Source of the DNA: Bacteroidota bacterium
GTDB lineage: Bacteria > Bacteroidota > Bacteroidia > Bacteroidales > GCA-2748055
Direction: 5' to 3'
Length of the DNA stretch: 58,515 nucleotides
Assembly: GCA_024244665.1 (NCBI GenBank)
Contig: JAAEOI010000458.1
Location: 1 to 58,515, forward strand
Position numbers and translations under genes: made by a program. The notes below the pieces were generated by a model. The model was not told the DNA's origin, did no database searches, and saw only the letters and a list, made by a program, of their open reading frames with translations. Shown in pieces: positions 8,311 through 17,724 of the stretch (position 1 is its first letter; the number at the start of each line of letters is the position of its first letter).

Positions 8311-9212
8311 TGGAGTGGGGCTTCGCCATAAAGGAGTTTGAAGGTTTCCTTAAACTGGAGAAGGGACTGTCGAAAAACTCCCTTGTTGCCTACCTGGCGG
8401 ATATGGGGAAGCTGACTGGTTTCCTGAAAGAGGAGGGATCTGACCTCGGGCCCGATGAGTTGGAGCAGAAGCATTTGCAGGATTTTCTTGTGTGGATCAA
8501 TGACAAAGAGCTCTCGGCCAGGTCACAGGCCAGGATTTTGTCGGGAGTGAAGGCCTTTTACCGTTTTCTTTTACTGGACGACCTGGTTGATAAGGATCCT
8601 ACTGCCCTGCTGGAGAGCCCGAAGCTTGGACGGAAACTGCCTGAGGTACTTGCTGTTGATGAAATTGATGATATACTTGGTTGTATCGATCTGAGTAAGC
8701 CCGAGGGGCGCCGCAACAAAGCAATCCTTGAGGTTCTCTACAGCTGCGGGCTCAGAGTCTCGGAACTGGTGGGGCTGAAATTGACCAATCTTTATCGGGA
8801 GGAAAAATTTATACGGATTATCGGGAAGGGTGATAAGGAGCGTTTTGTCCCCATCAACGGAAAGGCACTAAAGGAGATTGATCTCTACCTGCCCGACAGA
8901 AACTCTATGGAGATTCAACCCGGTCAGGAAGATTATCTGTTCCTGAACAGGAGGGGGCACATGCTCACACGTGTGATGATTTTCACTGTAATCAAAGAGC
9001 TGGCAAAAAAAGCAGGCATCAAGAAGAGAGTGAGCCCGCATACCTTCCGGCACTCCTTTGCCACCCACCTGGTGGAGGGAGGGGCCGATCTGAGGGCGGT
9101 GCAGGAGATGCTGGGCCACGAATCCATCACCACCACAGAGATTTATACTCACCTTGACCGGGATTACCTGCGTTCAGAGATCATCAGCCATCATCCCCGC
9201 TCTTCAAAATAG
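8310..9212 (+). CDS. xerD: Site-specific tyrosine recombinase XerD
   Basis: The 300-residue length is standard for XerC/XerD. The N-terminal SAM-like domain (KEFEGFLKLEKGLSKNSL) is followed by the catalytic domain with YSCGLRVSELVGL (first Arg), HTFR at 244-247, MLGHESITTTEIY and nucleophile Tyr279. It resolves chromosome dimers at dif during division. XerD rather than XerC is inferred from overall sequence character. It is a chromosomal housekeeping gene, marking the boundary between backbone and the sugar-utilisation region. Confidence 0.88.
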   Translation: MEWGFAIKEFEGFLKLEKGLSKNSLVAYLADMGKLTGFLKEEGSDLGPDELEQKHLQDFLVWINDKELSARSQARILSGVKAFYRFLLLDDLVDKDPTALLESPKLGRKLPEVLAVDEIDDILGCIDLSKPEGRRNKAILEVLYSCGLRVSELVGLKLTNLYREEKFIRIIGKGDKERFVPINGKALKEIDLYLPDRNSMEIQPGQEDYLFLNRRGHMLTRVMIFTVIKELAKKAGIKKRVSPHTFRHSFATHLVEGGADLRAVQEMLGHESITTTEIYTHLDRDYLRSEIISHHPRSSK

Positions 9213-9255
9213 CCATGATCCCCCACATCCGGCAAATTGGATTCCTTTATTTGTT

Positions 9256-10578
9256 TTACTTCCACAGCGACTCAATCTCTTCCAGTGACTTACCCTTGGT
9301 CTCCCGGATGAGGAACCAGGCAATTAATAGCTGAATAAGCGACATGACTGCCAGGAACAGGAAGGTTGCCGAGCCGCCCAGGGTATCCAGTACATAGGGG
9401 AAGAACAATACCACCAGGAAATTGAACACCCATTGGGTGAAAGAGGCCAGGGCAACGGCCTGACCCCTGATCCGGTTTGGAAACATCTCTGCCACCAGGG
9501 TCCAGAAAGCCGGTCCGATGCAGGAGGCAAAGAAGGCAATGAACAGCATGATACAGATGGTGGTGAAAATAGGGTTCATCTGGAAATGAAAGGCTGAAGC
9601 AATCAACAAAAGGGTCAGTGCCATCCCGGAAGAGCCAATGATGTAAAAGGTCTTCCTCCCGATTTTATCGATGAGAAAAATGGCAATAAAGGTGAATGCA
9701 AAGTTAACCAGGCCAATAAGGGATGTCTGCAGCAGGGCATTTCTTATTTCCAGTCCGGCCGTCATCAAAATCTTTGGAGCATAGTCCACCACGGTATTGA
9801 TACCCGTGATCTGAACGAATACAGACAGCAGGAGGCCGAGTATGATTACCTTGCGATACCGGGATTTGAAAAGAGTCCTGAATCCTGAACTTTTGCCGGG
9901 ATCTCCCACACTTTTCTCTATCTCAGCAAGCTCCGATTCTGCAGATTCTGTTCCCCCGATTCTTTCCAGGACCGCCATTGCTTTCTCCCTGAAGCCTGCT
10001 TTAATGAGCCAGCGTGGACTCTCCGGGATAAAAATCAGTCCGACGAAGAAGAGAATGGATGGAAGCAGGCCTGTGGCAAACATCCAGCGCCAGTTGTTTT
10101 CCACCTCGTGCAGTCCGAAATTTACCAGGTAAGAAATCAGGATTCCCATGGTGATGGCCAGCTGGTAGGCGGTGATCAGGGTTCCCCGGATCTTCCGTGG
10201 GGCCACCTCTGCCACGTACATGGGGGAGAGGACAGATACAGCACCCACTGCCAGTCCGCCCAGTACTCGAAAGGCTATGAAGGGACTCTCGTTCCTGGCA
10301 AGGGCCATCCCTGCACAGGATATGGCGAAGAAAAGAGCTACTGAGATTAACAGTCGTTTGCGGCCGTATTTTTCTGTGAGAGAGCCTGTCCCAAATGCAC
10401 CGGCAATGGCACCCAGCAGGATGGAGCTGACGCCCCAGCCCAGCTGAAGTTCATTCCATCCGAAATAGGGTTGAATAAAAGGAATGGCGCCTGAGATAAT
10501 ACCCACATCAAACCCAAACATCAGTCCCCCGAGCGTGGCAACCAGACTGATGAAATAGAGGTATGGCCGGCCCTTCAT
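9256..10578 (-). CDS. Sugar porter family MFS transporter, 440 aa
   Basis: A twelve-helix major facilitator protein with sugar-porter signatures: GSLTEKYGRKRLLI after helix 2, PESPRWLIKAG before the central loop, DKIGRKTFYIIG after helix 8, and the C-terminal RETKGKSLEEIE. It resembles proton-coupled xylose/galactose/glucose symporters; the substrate cannot be read from the sequence. Its ATG overlaps the TAA of the DUF1080 remnant by one base. Together with the Gfo/Idh/MocA gene this forms a small operon for uptake and oxidation of a sugar or sugar derivative. Confidence 0.9.
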   Translation of the reverse strand: MKGRPYLYFISLVATLGGLMFGFDVGIISGAIPFIQPYFGWNELQLGWGVSSILLGAIAGAFGTGSLTEKYGRKRLLISVALFFAISCAGMALARNESPFIAFRVLGGLAVGAVSVLSPMYVAEVAPRKIRGTLITAYQLAITMGILISYLVNFGLHEVENNWRWMFATGLLPSILFFVGLIFIPESPRWLIKAGFREKAMAVLERIGGTESAESELAEIEKSVGDPGKSSGFRTLFKSRYRKVIILGLLLSVFVQITGINTVVDYAPKILMTAGLEIRNALLQTSLIGLVNFAFTFIAIFLIDKIGRKTFYIIGSSGMALTLLLIASAFHFQMNPIFTTICIMLFIAFFASCIGPAFWTLVAEMFPNRIRGQAVALASFTQWVFNFLVVLFFPYVLDTLGGSATFLFLAVMSLIQLLIAWFLIRETKGKSLEEIESLWK

Positions 10579-10805
10579 TACAGTTCTTTAATCTTGACGT
10601 TACGGAACCAGATCTTACTACCGTGGTCCTGCAGGCATATTTTCCCCTTCCTTGCAAAGCCGTAATCGGGAAAGGCATCCCATTTGCCACTGTTCCCGTG
10701 GGCCCCCAGCTTCCAATCCCATTTCAGGATGAAGTTCTTCCAGCCATCGGTGGTTTTTCCATGCAGCAACATTGCAATAAGATTGATTTTTTTTGTTGGT
10801 TTCAT
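10578..10805 (-). pseudogene. DUF1080 (3-keto-disaccharide hydrolase-like) gene with internal deletions
   Basis: This 75-codon ORF carries only three pieces of a DUF1080 domain, which is normally about 200 residues. They are an N-terminal piece (LLHGKTTDGWK), a middle strand (NFILKWDWKLGAHGNSG) and the C-terminal piece (AFPDYGFARKGKICLQDHG then IWFRNVKIKEL). What normally lies between them is missing, yet the frame is kept. Full-length homologues are secreted hydrolases that commonly accompany Gfo/Idh/MocA oxidoreductases, exactly the neighbour here. The product would lack most of the concanavalin-like sandwich and is almost certainly inactive, but it still couples translation to the MFS gene. 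Confidence 0.75.
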
Positions 10806-10827
10806 CTTTGGGTTTTACGGATTTGCT

Positions 10828-12330
10828 TTATTCCGGCAGGTTCCAGCCTTCCCGGTAGTTGTGTCTGATATACTCTTCAACAGTTTCCAGGGCGGGAAGA
10901 CTTACGTATTTGGTATCGAAGTGGGGATGCCCCTCAACCACACTGAAATCGTCCGATTTCACCACCCTTAACTGGTCCCCGGATGAGATGTTGGTGAATT
11001 TCATGTTGGCGCCATCCCACTGCAGTTCCCTGTCCAGGCTTTGCAGCCTGACCGCCAGTACACCCATGACCACCATTTCATTGAAGGGTCCGGCCATATC
11101 AAAATTCGACATCGACTGCACGCGGTTATCCGGATGCTCCTTGCATGCCCTGATCCAGTCCTGCTCATGGGGCCCATCCTGAATGCCGCCCACGGGATAG
11201 TTTTCAACCCGGCGAAGGGTTTCAGGCACCTGAGGTTCTCTCCCGGAGAGTAGTCTCGGATGAATCCCTCCCAGGTTACAGATCAGTTTGTCTTTGGTGC
11301 CCACGAAGATGCACCCTCCCATTTCGTCCTCCATGATGGGCTCACCATCGGCCAACTCCAGTGGTCTGGAGGGCATCATGCCACCGTCGTACCAGAAGAC
11401 TTTTGCCTCGGGCATCTTAACCTTTACCCCGGCTGGCAGTACAGTTCTTTCGGGGAAGGTATACTCCACCACCTCAGCCTGCGGGGCCGATTCGGTATTA
11501 ACCAGTGTGGACGATCCCTGGACTTTAATGGGATACTCCAGTATCAGCGAGTTGAACACAGGGTTGAGGATATGGCAGGACATATCGCCCAGTGCCCCTG
11601 TTCCGAAGTCCCACCACCCCCGCCAGTTCCACGGGGTATAGATCTCATGGTAGGGCCGCATGGGAGCCGGGCCGACAAAGAGGTCCCAGTTGATTGTGTC
11701 GGGCGGAGTCATTATCTCCCTGGGCCGTTCAAGGCCCTGGGGCCATATGGGGCGGTTGGTCCATGCATGAACCTCTTTTACCTCTCCGATCTCGCCGGAC
11801 CAGATCCACTCTTCCACCGTACGAGCCTCCGGAGCTGAGTTCCCCTGGTTACCCATCTGGGTGGCTACCCCGTACTCTCTTGCCAGCTTTGTGAGCAAGC
11901 GCGATTCATAAACTGAGTGGGTGAGGGGTTTCTGGCAGTAGACGTGCTTGCCTGCTTTGATGGCGGTGGCAGCAATAGCTGCATGGGTATGGTCGGCGGT
12001 GGCAATCATGACTGCATCAATGGAATCGCCCATTTCCTCGAACATCCTGCGCCAGTCCCAGTACTGTCTGGCTTTCGGATAGTCTTCGAAGCATGCCTTT
12101 GCATATTTCCAGTCCACATCACACAGAGCTACAATATTCTCAGTCTCCATGGACCTCAGGTTTATATGGCCCTTGCCGCCGATGCCAATGCCGGCAATGT
12201 TCAGTTTGTCGCTGGGGGCCACATGGCCCAGTCTGCCGCCCAGTACATGACTGGGAACGATAGTGATTCCCATTGCAGAAGCTCCTGCGGCCTTAATAAA
12301 GGTTCTCCTGGGATTTTCAGATTTGTCCAT
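10828..12330 (-). CDS. Exported Gfo/Idh/MocA family oxidoreductase, 500 aa
   Basis: The N-terminus carries a Tat-like signal with the twin-arginine RRTFIKAAGASAMG. A Rossmann nucleotide-binding motif (AGIGIGGKGH) follows near residue 48. The family's EKP-like position reads CQKPLTHSVYE, and GNQGNSAPEA comes after it. The C-terminal half is the substrate-binding beta-sheet domain. Such exported oxidoreductases act on sugars or glycosides with a tightly bound NAD(P) cofactor. It is the first gene of a cluster with the deleted DUF1080 gene (22 bp on) and the MFS transporter. Confidence 0.88.
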   Translation of the reverse strand: MDKSENPRRTFIKAAGASAMGITIVPSHVLGGRLGHVAPSDKLNIAGIGIGGKGHINLRSMETENIVALCDVDWKYAKACFEDYPKARQYWDWRRMFEEMGDSIDAVMIATADHTHAAIAATAIKAGKHVYCQKPLTHSVYESRLLTKLAREYGVATQMGNQGNSAPEARTVEEWIWSGEIGEVKEVHAWTNRPIWPQGLERPREIMTPPDTINWDLFVGPAPMRPYHEIYTPWNWRGWWDFGTGALGDMSCHILNPVFNSLILEYPIKVQGSSTLVNTESAPQAEVVEYTFPERTVLPAGVKVKMPEAKVFWYDGGMMPSRPLELADGEPIMEDEMGGCIFVGTKDKLICNLGGIHPRLLSGREPQVPETLRRVENYPVGGIQDGPHEQDWIRACKEHPDNRVQSMSNFDMAGPFNEMVVMGVLAVRLQSLDRELQWDGANMKFTNISSGDQLRVVKSDDFSVVEGHPHFDTKYVSLPALETVEEYIRHNYREGWNLPE

Positions 12331-12623
12331 GGTTGTTTAATGCAGTGAGTGTATGACTTAAATGTAGCAAATATTCCATACAAATGGTACAAAGTCCGGC
12401 GCTGTTTAAAATACCGGGATACTAAGCTAATTGACTGGATGCTCAATTCACCTGTGGATATCCCAATATATGTAAACGAAAGCCCAAATAGTATATTGAC
12501 TGCCTTTGGTTATATGGATATTTTTGTGAGATGTTAGTTTCAGACGCAGGCGTGCTATACAGCTTGAGCCGGTGACTGGTTATTGGTCTTTCATAGTTTC
12601 TTTATCAGATTATACAACTCGAT
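12331..12623. other. Divergent intergenic region
   Basis: The 293 bp between the oxidoreductase (minus) and aldolase (plus) genes holds the rha-type promoter described separately. A 62-codon plus-strand ORF (12349-12537) overlaps it and looks non-coding. No clear minus-strand promoter was found. Confidence 0.5.
12471..12526 (+). promoter_or_regulatory. Bacteroidetes promoter with rha-type upstream box
   Basis: TGTAAACGAAAGCCCA (12471-12486) is followed after 9 bp by TTG (12496-12498), 20 bp, then TATTTTTG (12519-12526), matching TTG-N20-TAnnTTTG. It would start transcription about 90 bp before the aldolase gene. The same element, spacing and promoter occur upstream of rhaT and at 33748-33803. 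Confidence 0.75.
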
Positions 12624-13739
12624 ATGAATAAATTGGAATCACTTGTCAATATCTCGCAATATTATGGAACCAACCCTGATTATGTGATCGCAGGGGGTGG
12701 AAATACGTCCTATAAGGATTCAGAAAAGCTGCACATTAAGGCAAGCGGTATTTCGCTTGCTGACATTGAAACAGATGGATTTGTGGTAATGTCAAGGACG
12801 CTTCTTGGTCTTATCGAGGATAAAAGCTATCCTGAGGATGCTGGTCAACGGGAAGAAGAGGTGAAACGGGATCTTAAAAATGCAATAATAAGCCCGGCGC
12901 ATCTGCGACCTTCGGTGGAGACCTCCCTGCACAACCTGATGGATTACTCTTATATTGTTCACACTCATCCCACTCTGGTGAATGCCCTGATGTGTGCAAA
13001 GGATGCTGCTTCTGAGGTAGAGGAACGATTTGGGACCGAAGCGCTGTATGTGGAATATACGGATCCCGGATACATTCTATTTAAAAAGATTCAAGAGCAA
13101 ATCGGTGTGTATTATAAGCAATATGGATTGGCTCCAAAGATTATCTTTTTGCAGAATCATGGGATATTTGTGGCAGCAAATAGTACCCGGGAAATAAAGG
13201 CGATCTATGATTCAATTGAAGTCAGAATCAGGGAGCATAAAAATCTGGTGATTCCCCAGGGAGAGACCCAGGAATACCATTCAGTGGCAGCTGAATTTGT
13301 GGCTGATTATTTTGCTTCGAGAAAACTGGTTTCAAAAGCCTTCAGAAGTCCACTATCGGATCACTTTGCAGCTGATGAGGTACAATACCTGAAGATCAGC
13401 CGCCCCTTCACCCCGGATATCATTGTCTATTGTAAATCCAATTACCTCTTCCTTCAACAAAGTGATGACGGTGAAACGATTGCTGAAAAACTGAAGAAAT
13501 TTGAAGCTGCACATGGATACTTCCCGAAGGTTATTGTGGAAGAGAATGGTGGCCTTATTCTGGTTGAGGAGAGTGAAAAATCGGTTCAGACAGTTCTGGA
13601 GGTTTATTCAGACATGCTAAAAATCAGCTATCTCTCAGAGCAATTTGGGGGCCCAAATTTTATGACCGACGAGCAGATCAGTTTCATCGATAACTGGGAG
13701 GTGGAAAACTACAGAAGAAGCGTGGCCAAATCTGTCTAA
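12624..13739 (+). CDS. Class II aldolase, probable rhamnulose-1-phosphate aldolase
   Basis: The 371-residue cytoplasmic enzyme has the phosphate-binding GGGNTS loop (24-29). The metal site is Glu99 (SVETSLH), His113 and His115 (VHTHP), and His179 (LQNHG). The C-terminal 120 residues match the linker region that, in bifunctional rhamnulose-1-phosphate aldolase/dehydrogenases, leads into an SDR domain; here the protein stops just before it. It would split rhamnulose 1-phosphate into dihydroxyacetone phosphate and L-lactaldehyde. Control by the rha-type promoter supports this. It stands apart from the rhaT-rhaM-rhaA operon, where only a broken aldolase remains. Confidence 0.8.
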   Translation: MNKLESLVNISQYYGTNPDYVIAGGGNTSYKDSEKLHIKASGISLADIETDGFVVMSRTLLGLIEDKSYPEDAGQREEEVKRDLKNAIISPAHLRPSVETSLHNLMDYSYIVHTHPTLVNALMCAKDAASEVEERFGTEALYVEYTDPGYILFKKIQEQIGVYYKQYGLAPKIIFLQNHGIFVAANSTREIKAIYDSIEVRIREHKNLVIPQGETQEYHSVAAEFVADYFASRKLVSKAFRSPLSDHFAADEVQYLKISRPFTPDIIVYCKSNYLFLQQSDDGETIAEKLKKFEAAHGYFPKVIVEENGGLILVEESEKSVQTVLEVYSDMLKISYLSEQFGGPNFMTDEQISFIDNWEVENYRRSVAKSV

Positions 13740-13885
13740 ACCTTGACTGGTGCTTTGCTGCAAAAATTCCCGATGATCAATCATCCAGCGGATTGCAGCC
13801 ACGATAATTCCTTCCTGGCAGGTGTCCCAATTCAGCTCTGTATCAATGTCAGCTCCTGAAACCTCAATAAGCACAAAAAGTATAT
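13740..13885 (-). pseudogene. Possible remnant of an unidentified gene
   Basis: The minus strand reads an unbroken, protein-like stretch (IEVSGADIDTELNWDTCQEG then IIVAAIRWMIDHREFL) that then runs into the antisense of the aldolase gene. It has no start, family match or partner. It could be the tail of a deleted gene or chance. Confidence 0.25.
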
Positions 13886-13966
13886 CATTTCACACCTTGA
13901 CACGTATCCAGCCAATTGATACTTTTATCTTTCAAATATTTGCATAACAATTAAAAATGATCAAAA

Positions 13967-15133
13967 ATGGCCTCCAATAAGCAAATGACTTCACGAGAAA
14001 GGGTTCTTGCAGCCCTCAATTTTCAGACTCCGGATCGCATACCTATCGACCTGGGCGGATTTCAATCCGGCATTCACAAAAAAGCGTATCTGGAGTTGCT
14101 TGCGTACCTGGGTAAGGAGGAGGAGATCGTGATGCTGGATCCGGTGCAACAGCTGGTCAGGCCCAGTGAAGAGGTTCTGGAGACACTAAAGGTGGATATT
14201 CGTTATGTGACCGCTAAAGGACCAAAAGGATTTGACGGGACCATCCGTCAGAATTTTAGAAATGGTGAACTCTGGCACGATCTGAAGGATGAGTTTGGGG
14301 TGGTTTGGTCCATGCCTGACAAACAGCAACTCTATATGGATATCAGTCACCATCCACTGGCAGAAGCCACTATTGAAGATCTGGCATCTTACCCTTTCCC
14401 CGATGGTTCCGATCCTTCGCGCTTCGAAGGGGTAAGGGAAGAGGTGCTGAAGATACAGAAGAATACACCTTATGCAGTCTCTACGGGTATTGGTGGCGTT
14501 GTTTACGAGATTTGCTGGTATATGAGGGGACTGGAAAGGTGGTTTACAGATATGTTGGTGGATCCGGAATTTTGCGGGGCGCTGTTGGACAAGGTATTGA
14601 AATTTTGGATCGACTACTTTACAGGCTTTATGAAAGAGATTGGCGATATCATCGATGTGGTGATGATCGGGGATGACCTGGCCGGACAGACCGGTCCCCT
14701 TTTCCCCCCCGAATTCTACCGCGCTGTGGTCAAGCCCAGACAGAAGAAATTGGTTCAGCATATTAAATCTCTGACCAATTCAAAGATATGGTACCATACC
14801 TGTGGTGCGGCCGTGGAATATATCCCCGACCTGATGGACAATGGGATCGATATCCTGAATCCGGTACAAATTACGGCCAGTGGCATGGACCCGGATTTTC
14901 TGAAAAAGAGCTTCGGAAAAGAGCTGGTATTCTGGGGAGGAGGGATCGACTCACAACATATTCTTCCCTTTGCCACAACTGAAGAGGTCAAAGACAGTGT
15001 TAAGGCTAATATAGATGCATTCAAACAGGGTGGTGGCTATGTCTTTAATAATGTTCATAATATTCAGGCAGGAGTGCCTCCGGAGAATATTATTGCCATG
15101 TATGAAGCGGCTTTCGAGTATGGGGTGTACTAG
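13967..15133 (+). CDS. Uroporphyrinogen decarboxylase (UroD/MtaA/CmuA)-like protein, 388 aa
   Basis: Family landmarks include MTSRERVLAALNFQTPDRIP at the N-terminus, GGVVYEICWYMRGLERWF mid-protein, WYHTCGAAVEYIP and WGGGIDSQHILPF. This branch is not the haem enzyme. Members occur next to sugar-degradation genes and are thought to be methyltransferases or of unknown function. No signal peptide is present. It follows the aldolase gene on the same strand after 227 bp. Its stop codon shares CTAG with the stop of a minus-strand remnant. A frameshifted relative lies at 24300-24523, showing that such genes were once more numerous here. Confidence 0.8.
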   Translation: MASNKQMTSRERVLAALNFQTPDRIPIDLGGFQSGIHKKAYLELLAYLGKEEEIVMLDPVQQLVRPSEEVLETLKVDIRYVTAKGPKGFDGTIRQNFRNGELWHDLKDEFGVVWSMPDKQQLYMDISHHPLAEATIEDLASYPFPDGSDPSRFEGVREEVLKIQKNTPYAVSTGIGGVVYEICWYMRGLERWFTDMLVDPEFCGALLDKVLKFWIDYFTGFMKEIGDIIDVVMIGDDLAGQTGPLFPPEFYRAVVKPRQKKLVQHIKSLTNSKIWYHTCGAAVEYIPDLMDNGIDILNPVQITASGMDPDFLKKSFGKELVFWGGGIDSQHILPFATTEEVKDSVKANIDAFKQGGGYVFNNVHNIQAGVPPENIIAMYEAAFEYGVY

Positions 15134-15324
15134 TGAAACTGTAAGCATTCCACATCCACCATGTCCTCTCCTTCGCCCGAAAATTTGAACCAGAGGGAGT
15201 GTTCCCCGGTGATTTCTGACACCGGAGCTGTCAGAGTGATCCACTTCATCGATGCTGCCATCTGCATTGAACCAGGAAAATGAAAACTACATTGGGCCGG
15301 GTATTGGTTTTCTTTGTGCTGCAT
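15130..15324 (-). pseudogene. CBM6-like C-terminal fragment
   Basis: The minus strand encodes a tail (WITLTAPVSEITGEHSLWF, then GEGEDMVDVECLQFH) that closely fits the last strands of family 6-type carbohydrate-binding modules: TxTAPV, TGxHxLxxxFxG and a final aromatic-x-F. Nothing upstream encodes the rest of a CBM or an enzyme; the preceding bases give the related NADGSIDEV only in another frame. It is best read as the 3' end of a deleted glycosidase gene. Confidence 0.55.
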
Positions 15325-15387
15325 GAAATAAGCAGGACATTCGTAAGTATCAGAATTGCGACCACATGATGCAATGAAATATGTTTT

Positions 15388-17724
15388 TCATATGACTGGT
15401 ATTTGGATGGATCTGGTATTCTTGATAGTCATATTCTTTACTTTCCCGGCTTTTTCAGGATCCTCCATGGACACCTCAATCTTTACAGGAGTGTTTATGG
15501 TATAATCTATATAATCACCTGATTTTTTCCAGCTGATCCGAACCACATTTCCATCGGGTAGTGGGACTTTCCCCGAGGCTTCTTCCAGGTAGCCGGGTAC
15601 CAGTTTTAGATCAAAGGAATTTTCAGTCCTGTCAAAGGCAGGATGTAATCCGAGGCCATAACGAGATAGCTGCCAGGTGGGACAACCTGCCCACTGGTGG
15701 CAATGGGACCAGCGGGTATCGAATACTTCCGTACAGGTAGTGATTCCCTGGTTTAGCATCCAGCCCCAGCAGGTCTTGTACTGATCCAGGATAAAATCCA
15801 TCTCTCCATTCTCAATCAAGAGGGGATAGGCATAGTGTGCAAAATAGGGGGTGATCAGCCGCGGATTGTTGGCAGCAGGATCAGAAAGGCGTGGTGCATT
15901 TTCATTATTGGGGAAGCAGTTAAGCATATGCTGCTTGATGTAGGCTATGGCCTCCCCCATTAATTCAGCAGGAATAAATCCATTGCGCATACCCAGTACA
16001 GTTCTGTGGTAGCCAATACCTGTCCAGTTCACCTCTGAAACTTGCAGAAAAGGAGCGTAGTAACTTTCAATGATCGTTTTCATCTGTTGAGCAAGCCCCT
16101 TATAATACACTACCATGGAAGCTTTCCCCAGGGCTTCCGACCAGGAGATCATGGCCCTTACGGCATCATAATAGATCAGGTTGAGACCCATATCAGTCTC
16201 CCCTTCATTGGGAACATAACCCCAGTCTACAAATGCCCAACCCGCATCCTGACCAATACCATCTTCAGTTCTGTACTTTTCAAAGGCAGCTATGTTATTT
16301 TCAGCATAAGGGAAGAGTTCATCCAATAGTGAGCGGTCGCCGGTCGATTCCCAATAATAGAGGTTGGCATTGGTCCAGAGAGCAGCAAAAGTAGAGAGAT
16401 AACCCAGGTTTCCAGGCGCCAGTCCGGCCACCATCCCATCTTCCCTTGCACTCTGGGCGAAATGTTTTAATCCGCTATGGATGATTCCCAGGTCAGAAAA
16501 GGTGGCAGCACCAATCTGCAGACCCACAATACCCACATCGCCCATCCACTGTCCCCGCTCACGTGTGGGATTGTCCACCAGGGCATCCTCGGCGCAAGAC
16601 ATATAGGTCTCAGCACCCAGTTGCCAGATGCGGTTGAGTAAAGGATCTTTACTTTGAAAATTTCCATCTGCCTGCTTATGGTACACCCTTTCCAGGAATT
16701 GCTCATCCATCACATGGATCTGATCCGGGGGTGCGATAATATGCATCTCCACAAATCTGCCTGCTTTGGGTGTCAGAGGATGGAAAACCTGTACGCCACC
16801 CCTGGCTTTCATATGGATCATATTGTAAGAATCACTTACCGACAGGTTTATCCAGGGAGAGACCCTGTCGTGTTGCAGGGATTCACAAAACGCAAACTCC
16901 ACCATCGCGCCCTGTGGAAGGTCGAGGGTAAAGTGGGGGGAAACAAGCTTTATCTTTTCCAGGTCATATCTTTTCCAGATGCCCTGGGGAGGCACACTCT
17001 CACACTCCAGGTCACGCAGGAAAAACCTGGCTGATGGGTTGTCAGTTTCATATCCGTAGTAGCTGGCCAGTGATCCCGAATCCGTGATTTCAAAAGAGGT
17101 GGCAGGGTTTTGAACCTCTGATATTGAAGAGGGGGTAAATTTCCCCAGCTTTCGGGATACGGATGAAGGCTGTTCCCAATTTGTATCGTTAAAATCTGAA
17201 TTGATCCAGCCATCGGGTTGCAATTGTGTATCGCACCACTCAAGCCATCCGAATTGGGCGCTGATCCTTCGCAATTGAGGGGAGTATCCATCCAGTTCAA
17301 GGCATTTCCATTTTACTTCAGTCTCTTCTCCATCCTGAAATAGTTCACAAAAGAGAAAGGGATCAATTCCCTGCAGCATGCGGGTATCCACCCCTTCACT
17401 GTGAACCTGGATGGCTATAAGGTGATCCCCGGAAGGTATGCTTCGTTTTCTGACCTGGTAGGTTGGGAACTCAGGACTGTAACGGTCCGGACCTTCGGTC
17501 CACAGAATCCCGTCCAGCCATACCCTGTACCAGGATGCGCCTGAAATATGCGTCTCAATTTCAGCATCCGCTGCAAGAGAAAAACTCCCCCGGAATGCCA
17601 CATGGCTGTCGATAAATCCATCCGGCCCTGCTATATAGGGCCAAAGAAGATCCTGAGAGTATACTTGATGGACCATAAACAGAGTAATCCAAAACCAGGC
17701 GATTCTGCATAGGGTCCTGTTCAT
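15388..17724 (-). CDS. GH78-type alpha-L-rhamnosidase, secreted
   Basis: Start chosen at 17724, not the longer 17751: GGAGGT lies just upstream of this ATG and a signal peptide (MNRTLCRIAWFWITLFMVHQ) follows directly. The 778-residue protein has N-terminal beta domains, then an (alpha/alpha)6 barrel with DNPTRERGQWMGD (about 384-396), the GH78 acidic cluster, and ITTCTEVFDTRWSHCHQWAG further on. A C-terminal beta domain follows. It should release terminal alpha-L-rhamnose. It is the last gene downstream of the rhamnose operon. Its ribosome site sits at the point where an aldolase gene is cut off, so it may be a late arrival there. Confidence 0.85.
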   Translation of the reverse strand: MNRTLCRIAWFWITLFMVHQVYSQDLLWPYIAGPDGFIDSHVAFRGSFSLAADAEIETHISGASWYRVWLDGILWTEGPDRYSPEFPTYQVRKRSIPSGDHLIAIQVHSEGVDTRMLQGIDPFLFCELFQDGEETEVKWKCLELDGYSPQLRRISAQFGWLEWCDTQLQPDGWINSDFNDTNWEQPSSVSRKLGKFTPSSISEVQNPATSFEITDSGSLASYYGYETDNPSARFFLRDLECESVPPQGIWKRYDLEKIKLVSPHFTLDLPQGAMVEFAFCESLQHDRVSPWINLSVSDSYNMIHMKARGGVQVFHPLTPKAGRFVEMHIIAPPDQIHVMDEQFLERVYHKQADGNFQSKDPLLNRIWQLGAETYMSCAEDALVDNPTRERGQWMGDVGIVGLQIGAATFSDLGIIHSGLKHFAQSAREDGMVAGLAPGNLGYLSTFAALWTNANLYYWESTGDRSLLDELFPYAENNIAAFEKYRTEDGIGQDAGWAFVDWGYVPNEGETDMGLNLIYYDAVRAMISWSEALGKASMVVYYKGLAQQMKTIIESYYAPFLQVSEVNWTGIGYHRTVLGMRNGFIPAELMGEAIAYIKQHMLNCFPNNENAPRLSDPAANNPRLITPYFAHYAYPLLIENGEMDFILDQYKTCWGWMLNQGITTCTEVFDTRWSHCHQWAGCPTWQLSRYGLGLHPAFDRTENSFDLKLVPGYLEEASGKVPLPDGNVVRISWKKSGDYIDYTINTPVKIEVSMEDPEKAGKVKNMTIKNTRSIQIPVI

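Noticed and set aside
12349..12537. 62-codon plus-strand ORF in the divergent region
   Set aside because: It overlaps the rha-type promoter and its composition does not look coding.
14186..14761. 191-codon minus-strand ORF
   Set aside because: Antisense shadow of the UroD-like gene.
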